From positions 186,001-250,000 of the forward strand of contig NZ_AUXS01000013.1 of NCBI RefSeq assembly GCF_001625565.1: a DNA stretch of 64,000 nt, given 5' to 3'. Shown here piece after piece: positions 57,298-64,000 of the stretch. Each line of letters begins with the position of its first letter. Within the stretch, counting starts at the first letter, position 1. This DNA comes from Pseudoalteromonas luteoviolacea NCIMB 1944 (GTDB taxonomy: Bacteria; Pseudomonadota; Gammaproteobacteria; Enterobacterales; Alteromonadaceae). A model generated the notes under the pieces. The model was not told the origin of the DNA. It saw nothing but the letters and a program-made list of their open reading frames with translations, and did no database searches. The translations under genes were made by a program, and so were the position numbers.

Positions 57298-57332
57298 AGG
57301 CGGCAAAAAATTGCCGCCTGCACTTTATTTTG
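57298..57332 (+). terminator. Terminator after bioH
   Basis: A 9-bp perfect stem (57298-57306 with 57311-57319) and a T-rich tail. Confidence 0.75.
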
Positions 57333-57384
57333 CACATAATATGAGCAATAATTAGGTTAGTAAAAAAGTAACTTGGAGTCTATT

Positions 57385-57693
57385 ATGCCTATTGGAGACG
57401 TACTAAACGCAGGCGTTGAAGGTTTTAATCGTGCTCAACAAAATATTGAAAGGGCCTCTGCTGATATAAATCGTGCGACGATTGACCAGCAAAGTGATGA
57501 ACAGTTGGCTCAACAACGGCAACTTGAAGCAGCAAGACCTGAAGAGGCTGTTACGGCACCTGTTTCTCAACCTCCGAGAATTGATGAATCATTGGTCAAT
57601 TTAAAGGTGGAAGAGTTCAATGCCAAAGCAAATGCGCAGACGATTCAAACTGCTGACGAAGTGCTAGGAACTTTGATTGATATTAAAGTGTAA
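57385..57693 (+). CDS. Small hypothetical protein paired with the SprA-like gene
   Basis: 102 residues from the ATG at 57385 (TTGGAG site); an in-frame ATG at 57373 exists. Polar and mostly helical: GDVLNAGVEGFNRAQQNIERA, a Gln-rich middle, and NAKANAQTIQTADEVLGTL near the end, which has the heptad look of flagellar axial-protein ends. It ends two bases before the next gene, so the two are coupled. Function unknown. Confidence 0.7.
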   Translation: MPIGDVLNAGVEGFNRAQQNIERASADINRATIDQQSDEQLAQQRQLEAARPEEAVTAPVSQPPRIDESLVNLKVEEFNAKANAQTIQTADEVLGTLIDIKV

Positions 57694-57695
57694 GT

Positions 57696-58604
57696 ATGAA
57701 CATCGTCACGCCTCAACCGGCGATTAACCTCAATACCGCAAACGTCTACACGGAAACGGCTAGGCGAGATAATCAGCTGCGTGAAGTGATCCCCAAGCCC
57801 GCAGCGATCACCCCACCTGCGACGGAAAATAAAGCACTCCAAGACAATGACAAGTCTCGCACCGCAGAACATGACTCGCAAGATACATACGATGCAAACG
57901 GACAGCTGAAAGACAGCAAATCTGTCAATGAGCGTGGCGACGAAAAAGGCGAAGGCCAGAAAGAGAATCAAACTCCAGAAGAAGAACTTTCCGAACGCGA
58001 ACAGGCACAGCAGGAACAGGACGAGCAGCAGTTAAAAGAGCTCAAAGATAGAGACAGAGAAGTAAAACTCCATGAGCAGGCCCATGCGCGAGTCGGCGGT
58101 CAGTATGCTGGTGCACCGAGTTACGAATATCAACGAGGCCCAGACGGCAATAATTATGCCGTAGGTGGCCAAGTGATGATTGATGTGGCACCTGTCGAAG
58201 GGGACCCTCAGCAAACGATTGAAAAAATGCAGACTGTCAGAGCGGCGGCTTTGGCACCTGCCGAGCCTTCTGGAGCCGATAGAGCTATTGCTGCAGATGC
58301 AACGTCAAAAATAGCGACGGCACAGGCAGAGTTGGCAAAAAAATCTATCAGTGGTTCAGAAGAAGATAATGCCCCGAGTGGGGTGCAAAAATTTCAAAAT
58401 AGGCGTTTGACTCAGGAAGGCGCAGCGCAGTCAGAGCAGCCGGTATTGGAAAGAGCGAGATTGCAACAAGAAGCCGATCCATTTGCAGTTGCATTGCCAA
58501 TTGAGAGAGATCCTGAAATAGAGTCTAGAGCCCTGAGAATCGAAGGCTTTTATGGGCAAATCACAAAACCCAATGAAGACGCACAGCTTTCAGTGACAGT
58601 ATAA
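57696..58604 (+). CDS. SprA-related putative metalloprotease
   Basis: 302 residues, no signal peptide. A long charged N-terminal region (Glu/Gln/Lys-rich, about 45-125) leads to the conserved core REVKLHEQAHARVGGQYAG, SYEYQRGPDGNNYAVGG and VMIDVAP, then ADATSKIATAQAEL. HEQAHA is an HExxH-like motif with Ala in the fifth place, as in the family. The biological role is not known. Confidence 0.85.
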   Translation: MNIVTPQPAINLNTANVYTETARRDNQLREVIPKPAAITPPATENKALQDNDKSRTAEHDSQDTYDANGQLKDSKSVNERGDEKGEGQKENQTPEEELSEREQAQQEQDEQQLKELKDRDREVKLHEQAHARVGGQYAGAPSYEYQRGPDGNNYAVGGQVMIDVAPVEGDPQQTIEKMQTVRAAALAPAEPSGADRAIAADATSKIATAQAELAKKSISGSEEDNAPSGVQKFQNRRLTQEGAAQSEQPVLERARLQQEADPFAVALPIERDPEIESRALRIEGFYGQITKPNEDAQLSVTV

Positions 58605-58626
58605 AATGGGTTTGTTTGTAATAACT

Positions 58627-58657
58627 AAAAAAAGGAAGGGCTAACCCTTCCTTTTTT
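58627..58657. terminator. Bidirectional terminator between convergent SprA-like gene and tex
   Basis: A 10-bp perfect stem (58631-58640 with 58645-58654) with a 4-base loop and A/T runs on both sides. Confidence 0.9.
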
Positions 58658-58669
58658 GTTTGAGTATAG

Positions 58670-61003
58670 CTACTTTTTCAATTTGGCAAACGCTTCCGCA
58701 AATGCGTTACCCATGGCGGCATTGCCCTGATCACGGCGGTTGCCTTTTGAGTTGTCGCGACGTTCAGGCTTACGGCTGTGGTTTTGACCAGCTTTTTGCT
58801 GCGGCTTATTTTTATGTCCTTCGGATTGAGACGGGGTGGCATCATTCAGGCGCATCGTAAAGCTGATGCGTTTTCTATCTACATCGACTTCAATGACTTT
58901 TACTTTCACGATGTCACCAGCTTTGACCACCTCACGAGGGTCTGAAATAAACTTGTCGGTGATCGCTGAAATATGAACAAGACCATCTTGATGAACACCT
59001 ACATCAACAAAAGCACCAAAGTTAGCAACGTTAGAGACTACACCCTCAAGCACCATTCCAACTTTTAAATCAGATATTTTTTCCACTCCAGCTTTAAATT
59101 GGGCAGTTTTAAACTCGGGGCGAGGATCTCGGCCAGGCTTATCTAACTCAGCAATAATGTCAGTAACGGTAGGTAAACCAAACTTTTCATCAACATAATC
59201 ATTCGGCGTTAACTTTTTGAGTACGTCGCTATTGCCGATTAAGTTTTGCAGCTCCAAACCGTTAGATTTAGATATTTGCTTAACCACTGGGTAAGCTTCC
59301 GGGTGAACAGCGGAGGCGTCAAGTGGATCATCACCGTCTTGAATACGTAAGAAACCGGCTGCTTGCTCAAATGCTTTTGGACCTAAACGCTCAACTTTTT
59401 TCAGTTGTTTACGGTTGGCAAAAGAGCCATTGCTGTCTCGGTATTTGACAATATTACTGGCCAGAGTTTTATTTAGTCCAGATACACGAGTGAGAAGTGG
59501 TACAGATGCTGTGTTTACATCAACGCCGACAGAGTTTACACAGTCCTCTACTACAGCTGTAAGGGTTTGCCCCAGCTGGCTTTGTGATACATCGTGCTGA
59601 TATTGGCCGACACCGATTGATTTAGGTTCAATTTTAACGAGTTCAGCAAGGGGATCTTGTAATCGTCTAGCGATAGATACAGCGCCACGCAGTGATACAT
59701 CCAAGTCAGGGAACTCATTTGCTGCAAACTCTGATGCTGAATAGACAGAAGCGCCAGCTTCACTGACCATGATTTTCGTTAAATTTAAATCTGAGGCTGC
59801 TTTTTGTACTTCGCCAGCAAGTTTATCGGTTTCTCGCGACGCAGTTCCATTGCCAATGGCAATCAGTTGTACTTTATGTTGACGAGATAACTGCTCGATT
59901 GTTCGAATTGATTTATCCCAATGATTTTGTGGAGCATGTGGATAAATCGTTGTTGTAGAAAGTAGCTTACCAGTCGCATCAACAATCGCAATCTTACAGC
60001 CAGTTCGCAAACCAGGATCAATACCCATGGTTACTTTTGGTCCTGCAGGCGCAGCCATTAATAGGTCTTGCAAGTTTTTAGCAAATACGTCTATTGCCCC
60101 ACTTTCTGCTTTTTCTCTCAAAGAACCTAGGAATTCATTTTCAAGGTGCAGAGCTAATTTGATTTTCCAAGCCCATTGCACCACGACCATTAACCAATCG
60201 CTGGCATTGGCACCTTGTACTTTCAATCCATAATGATCTGCGATCATTTGAGCACAGTATTGTTGATGGTCTTGCGCTTCTGGTTCAGGGTTAATGGTTA
60301 ATTGTAAAATACCTTCATTACGCGCCCTGAGCATTGCCAATGCACGGTGCGAAGGTACTTTTGAAAGCGCTTCGTTGTGCTCAAAGTAATCTCTGTATTT
60401 ACTGCCTGCTTCTTCTTGTCCTTTGACCACGCGACTTTGTAATTGAGCATTGTCGGTGATGTGTTTTCTGAATTTAGCAAGCAACTTGGCATCTTCAGCA
60501 AAACGTTCCATTAAAATAAACTTAGCGCCTTCAAGTACGCTTTTTACATCGGCAAATCCGGCGTCAGCGTTTGTGAAGTCTTGTGCCATTTGTTCTGGCG
60601 ATAATTGTGGATCCGCAAAAAGTTGATCGGCTAGTGGCTCTAACCCAGCCTCTATCGCAATTTGACCTTTGGTTCTGCGCTTTGGCTTATAGGGTAAATA
60701 CAGGTCTTCAAGCTCCGTTTTACTGCTGGCTTGTGCAATATCACTGGCGAGTTGAGATGATAATTTGCCCTGCTCTTCGATTGTTTTGATAATAAATGCA
60801 CGTCTTTCTTCTAACTCTCTTAGATATGAAAGGCGTTGTTCCAAAAGACGCAGTTGAGAGTCATCTAAGCCACCAGTGGCTTCTTTACGATAACGGGCGA
60901 TAAAGGGAACTGTTGCGCCCTCATCTAACAATGTGGTGGCTGCCAGCACTTGCTGTTCTGAGGCATTTAGCTCTTGGGCTAAACGAGCTGAGATGTTGCT
61001 CAT
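58670..61003 (-). CDS. tex: Tex-family RNA-binding transcription accessory protein
   Basis: 777 residues. Helical N-terminal part with [18 protein letters not shown] and [14 protein letters not shown], a YqgF/RNase-H-like domain at [18 protein letters not shown], tandem helix-hairpin-helix units ([20 protein letters not shown]), and an S1 domain near the end ([23 protein letters not shown]), then a basic tail. Tex binds nucleic acid and affects transcription. AAGGA site seven bases before the ATG. Confidence 0.97.
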   Translation of the reverse strand: MSNISARLAQELNASEQQVLAATTLLDEGATVPFIARYRKEATGGLDDSQLRLLEQRLSYLRELEERRAFIIKTIEEQGKLSSQLASDIAQASSKTELEDLYLPYKPKRRTKGQIAIEAGLEPLADQLFADPQLSPEQMAQDFTNADAGFADVKSVLEGAKFILMERFAEDAKLLAKFRKHITDNAQLQSRVVKGQEEAGSKYRDYFEHNEALSKVPSHRALAMLRARNEGILQLTINPEPEAQDHQQYCAQMIADHYGLKVQGANASDWLMVVVQWAWKIKLALHLENEFLGSLREKAESGAIDVFAKNLQDLLMAAPAGPKVTMGIDPGLRTGCKIAIVDATGKLLSTTTIYPHAPQNHWDKSIRTIEQLSRQHKVQLIAIGNGTASRETDKLAGEVQKAASDLNLTKIMVSEAGASVYSASEFAANEFPDLDVSLRGAVSIARRLQDPLAELVKIEPKSIGVGQYQHDVSQSQLGQTLTAVVEDCVNSVGVDVNTASVPLLTRVSGLNKTLASNIVKYRDSNGSFANRKQLKKVERLGPKAFEQAAGFLRIQDGDDPLDASAVHPEAYPVVKQISKSNGLELQNLIGNSDVLKKLTPNDYVDEKFGLPTVTDIIAELDKPGRDPRPEFKTAQFKAGVEKISDLKVGMVLEGVVSNVANFGAFVDVGVHQDGLVHISAITDKFISDPREVVKAGDIVKVKVIEVDVDRKRISFTMRLNDATPSQSEGHKNKPQQKAGQNHSRKPERRDNSKGNRRDQGNAAMGNAFAEAFAKLKK

Positions 61004-61088
61004 GCAAAATCCTTATAAAGTTCAATTAGCTACGCTAAAAAATCTATTAAGCGTTGGGGTTTATCATACCATATTAGTGGAAAATTTA

Positions 61089-61562
61089 TCAGGCCTGATA
61101 TTCGATTCTATTGATATACCATTGTGCGTCACCCTGCGGTGTTTTCACCATGAAATCATCGTCGACTGATTTTCCGAGTAAAGCTCTGGCCATTGGCGAA
61201 TCTATAGAAATATAGTCATTGCGCTCGTAAATTTCATCTGGCCCGACGATCCTGAAAAACTTAGTTTCCCCCTCGTCGTTTTCTATTTCGACCCAAGCGC
61301 CAAAATACACTTTGCCTGCTTGTTGTGGGTCATACTCAATCACTTTTAAATCAGGTAAGCGTTTGCGTAAATATCTAACACGTCTATCTATCTGTCGGAG
61401 TAAGCGTTTGTTAAAGGTATAGTCGGCATTTTCGGAGCGATCTCCAAGGCTGGCCGCCCAATTGACAATCTTTGTTATCTCAGGACGCTTTTCAAACCAT
61501 AGGTGGTCATGCTCTTGCTGCAGTTTTCGATACCCTTCGGGCGTAATTAAGTTTGTTTTCAT
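61089..61562 (-). CDS. greB: Transcription elongation factor GreB
   Basis: 157 residues. Coiled-coil N-terminus (TPEGYRKLQQEHDHLWFEKRPEITK) with acidic tip region around DRSENADYTF, then the FKBP-like domain (FRIVGPDEIYERNDYISIDSPMARALLGK). It rescues backtracked RNA polymerase. Upstream of and divergent from ompR, as in relatives. Confidence 0.96.
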   Translation of the reverse strand: MKTNLITPEGYRKLQQEHDHLWFEKRPEITKIVNWAASLGDRSENADYTFNKRLLRQIDRRVRYLRKRLPDLKVIEYDPQQAGKVYFGAWVEIENDEGETKFFRIVGPDEIYERNDYISIDSPMARALLGKSVDDDFMVKTPQGDAQWYINRIEYQA

Positions 61563-61711
61563 AATGCAATATATCGGAAAAACCTATATAAGGTACGCGT
61601 GTTTAGATAACTGTAACGTTCAGTAACAATCTTATCAGTATGTTATGGTGTCTAAGGAGCTAAATTTCAATTATATTTAACCAATAGTTCAGTGATAACA
61701 AGAAGAATTCG

Positions 61712-62431
61712 ATGGGAAATGAAACAACAAAAGTACTAGTCGTGGATGACGATATGAGATTACGCAGCTTATTGGAGCGTTATCTTGTAGAGCAAGGTTT
61801 TATTGTCCGAAGCGCTGCGAATGCCGAGCAGATGGATAGGTTATTGGAAAGGGAAAACTTTCACTTAATGGTTTTAGACCTCATGTTGCCAGGAGAAGAT
61901 GGGCTTTCTATTTGTCGCCGTCTCAGACAAAAAGAAAATGAAATTCCCATTGTGATGTTGACTGCAAAAGGGGATGAAGTTGACCGTATTATCGGTTTGG
62001 AGTTGGGGGCTGATGACTATTTACCGAAGCCTTTCAACCCTAGAGAGTTATTGGCTCGTATCAAAGCTGTTTTAAGAAGAAAAACAAAAGAAGTACCCGG
62101 AGCGCCCGCCGCGGAAGAAAACGAAGTTGAATTTGGTATATTTAAATTGAACTTGGCCACCCGTGAAATGCAAAAGGGGGACGAAACGATTGCGCTCACC
62201 AGTGGTGAGTTTGCTGTATTAAAAGCATTGGTCAGTCACCCGAGAGAACCGCTGAGCCGAGATAAGTTAATGAATTTAGCCCGTGGTCGAGACTATAGTG
62301 CATTGGAGCGGAGTATCGATGTACAAGTCTCCCGACTGCGCAGAATGATAGAAGAAGATGCATCAAACCCAAGGTATATACAAACGGTTTGGGGACTTGG
62401 ATATGTGTTTGTGCCTGATGGCGAAAAATAA
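61712..62431 (+). CDS. ompR: Osmolarity response regulator OmpR
   Basis: 239 residues. Receiver domain with DDD near residue 12 and phospho-Asp in [12 protein letters not shown], Lys in LPKPF; C-terminal winged helix with [17 protein letters not shown] and TVWGLGYVF. It regulates porins and envelope genes. Its stop overlaps the envZ start (TAATG). Confidence 0.97.
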   Translation: MGNETTKVLVVDDDMRLRSLLERYLVEQGFIVRSAANAEQMDRLLERENFHLMVLDLMLPGEDGLSICRRLRQKENEIPIVMLTAKGDEVDRIIGLELGADDYLPKPFNPRELLARIKAVLRRKTKEVPGAPAAEENEVEFGIFKLNLATREMQKGDETIALTSGEFAVLKALVSHPREPLSRDKLMNLARGRDYSALERSIDVQVSRLRRMIEEDASNPRYIQTVWGLGYVFVPDGEK

Positions 62432-63735
62432 TGAGCATTTTTCCTCGTAGTGCGTTTGGTCAGACTGTATTTTTTGTCGCGGGATTGTTATTAATCAATC
62501 AGGTTGTCTCTTATATTACGGTGACACTGTATGTGTTTAAGCCGACTTTTGAGCAAGTGAATTTGATGCTCGCTAAACAGGTCAAAACGGTGTTTATTGA
62601 CTGGGAGGAAGGCGTTGAAGTCGACACCGCGTTATCGAATAAATTTTTTGAGATAACGGGGATCGATGTCATGACGCAAAAAGAGGCTTATCGAAATGGT
62701 TTGGGGCAAGCGCGTGAATACAGCTTGCTCTCTCGCAGCATGTCAGAACAACTAAATGGGTCAGCGCGAGTGAGGATCAGCCAAGGGGACCCTATCGTTT
62801 ATTGGGTTGAAGCTCCCCAGGCTCCTGGGTATTGGGTTCGAGTTCCACTAACCGGCTTTTCTGAGACCAAATTAGAATTTTTGGTGTTTTATTTATCCAG
62901 CATTGGTTTTTTAAGTGTTTTGGGTGGGTGGCTTTTTGCTCGGCATTTAAATAGACCGCTTAGAGCATTGCAAACAGCTGCAAGTAGAGTTGGGGTAGGT
63001 GATTTCTCGACTCGGCTTGTTGAGCAAGGATCCACAGAGGTTATTGAGGTAACGAAGGCGTTCAACCAAATGTCTAAGGGGATTGCTGAATTAGAAAGTG
63101 ATAGACGGCTTTTAATGGCGGGTGTCTCTCATGATTTGCGCACACCTTTAACTCGGATCAGACTAGCAACGGAAATGATGTCTGATGAGGATGAATATCT
63201 CAAAGAGGGCATCATTGACGATATTGAAGATATGAACGCGATCATTGATCAGTTTATTGAGTATCTTCGACACCATAGCAGTGGTGAGATGCACTTAGAA
63301 AACGTCAATACTCTGGTGGAAGAAGTGGTTCATGCGGAGCAGCAACATAAGCGGGTGATCAACCTGAGTTTAGCTGAAGGCACGCCTTGGGTTGTGGCGA
63401 ATCACGTCGCTTTAAAGCGTGTTTTAACCAATATGATTGAAAACGCCATCAAGTATTCAGAAGGCGAAATTGACGTCCATACCCAGTTAGATCCCAAAAA
63501 TAAAGTGATGGTTATCCAAGTAAAAGATAGAGGACCGGGGATCCCTGAATCTGAGCTAGAATCAGTATTTGAACCGTTTAAACAAGGCGATCAAGCTAGG
63601 GGCTCTGATGGTAGCGGGCTAGGTTTGGCAATTATCAAACGCATTGTTGCAACACATGGTGGCAAAGTTTCCTTGAGGAACCGGGCTGAGGGAGGGCTGT
63701 CTGCAGAAGTTGCCTTACCGCTAGGTAAAAAGTAA
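62431..63735 (+). CDS. envZ: Osmosensor histidine kinase EnvZ
   Basis: 434 residues. Two membrane helices (about 10-30 and 150-170) flank a periplasmic domain; HAMP near 172-225; phospho-His in [17 protein letters not shown]; ATPase boxes [18 protein letters not shown] and [13 protein letters not shown]. It phosphorylates and dephosphorylates OmpR. Confidence 0.97.
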   Translation: MSIFPRSAFGQTVFFVAGLLLINQVVSYITVTLYVFKPTFEQVNLMLAKQVKTVFIDWEEGVEVDTALSNKFFEITGIDVMTQKEAYRNGLGQAREYSLLSRSMSEQLNGSARVRISQGDPIVYWVEAPQAPGYWVRVPLTGFSETKLEFLVFYLSSIGFLSVLGGWLFARHLNRPLRALQTAASRVGVGDFSTRLVEQGSTEVIEVTKAFNQMSKGIAELESDRRLLMAGVSHDLRTPLTRIRLATEMMSDEDEYLKEGIIDDIEDMNAIIDQFIEYLRHHSSGEMHLENVNTLVEEVVHAEQQHKRVINLSLAEGTPWVVANHVALKRVLTNMIENAIKYSEGEIDVHTQLDPKNKVMVIQVKDRGPGIPESELESVFEPFKQGDQARGSDGSGLGLAIIKRIVATHGGKVSLRNRAEGGLSAEVALPLGKK

Positions 63736-64000
63736 TTCACTTTTCCGCTCATACAGCTTGGTATTTTGCCAAGCTTACCTCCTTTACATCACACTCATTT
63801 CTAATGGCACAGTCTAACGGAGTCTAAAGCCAAGCAGTTTTAGAGCTGTGTCTAAGGTGGTTGGCAATAATGAATGTCTATTTTAGCTGCCGCTGCGCGT
63901 GTTGTAGTGCTGCTTTACGATGGAGTGTTCAGCTTCAAAGTTTCTGTAGGTGAACTGTTACCGAGAGAGGGGAGCAGCCTTGTTGCTTAATTCGATTCTC
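63736..64000 (+). other. Window end after envZ
   Basis: 265 bases. An inverted repeat (63755-63761 with 63769-63775) follows envZ but lacks a T run, so it is a weak terminator at best. No gene is seen in the remainder. Confidence 0.5.

Noticed and set aside
63755-63775. Strong terminator after envZ
   Set aside because: The inverted repeat is short and not followed by a T run, so only a weak role can be claimed.

Overview
The window looks like chromosomal DNA of a marine gammaproteobacterium of the order Alteromonadales, most likely Pseudoalteromonas. This rests on the housekeeping blocks (aroQ-accB-accC, dsbD-cutA-fxsA-groESL, a caa3 oxidase operon with its own haem A synthesis genes, greB/ompR/envZ), moderate-to-low GC, and short peptides with Gly-Gly leaders. 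The genus is inferred from gene content; no database search was possible.

Region 1 (1-13.7 kb) is the end of a non-ribosomal peptide cluster. A truncated synthetase (A-PCP-E-C-A-PCP-TE) is followed by a SyrP/TauD-type oxygenase, a lipoprotein of the S12/beta-lactamase fold, a DUF697 protein, a 58-residue membrane protein, a SyrD/PvdE-type cyclic-peptide exporter and an SPFH-domain protein. The first adenylation domain reads as a leucine code and is followed by an epimerisation domain, so a D-Leu residue precedes the last residue of the product.

Region 2 (13.7-17.6 kb) is an AT-rich accessory patch. It holds a decayed tyrosine integrase, an uncharacterised 675-residue protein with a papain/C39-like Cys-His-Asp arrangement, a 54-residue ORF, and a CAU-anticodon tRNA at the far edge.

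Region 3 (17.7-25.4 kb) is core genome: aroQ-accB-accC and cutA-dsbD on the minus strand, fxsA, and groES-groEL behind a recognisable sigma-32 promoter.

Region 4 (25.4-32.8 kb) is accessory: a possible decayed ORF, an unknown 155-residue protein, a CadC-type membrane regulator with a beta-propeller-like sensor region, an esterase and an S12 hydrolase, then two paralogous small peptides with near-identical leaders ending in AGG and a shared cysteine pattern. These are probable RiPP or bacteriocin precursors.

Region 5 (32.8-41.2 kb) is a complete caa3-type cytochrome c oxidase operon with assembly factors (ctaG, SURF1, ctaA, ctaB, SCO). A DUF2909-like gene lies antisense between ctaE and SURF1.

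Region 6 (41.3-50 kb) is a chemosensory operon: STAS, CheY, CheA, CheW, an MCP with three PAS-like units at an exact 131-residue period, CheR, CheD and CheB.

Region 7 (50-64 kb) is mixed core genome: a polysaccharide deacetylase and a MATE transporter whose 5' ends overlap head to head, nfuA, an M14 carboxypeptidase, comF, bioH, a SprA-like metalloprotease pair, tex, greB and ompR-envZ.
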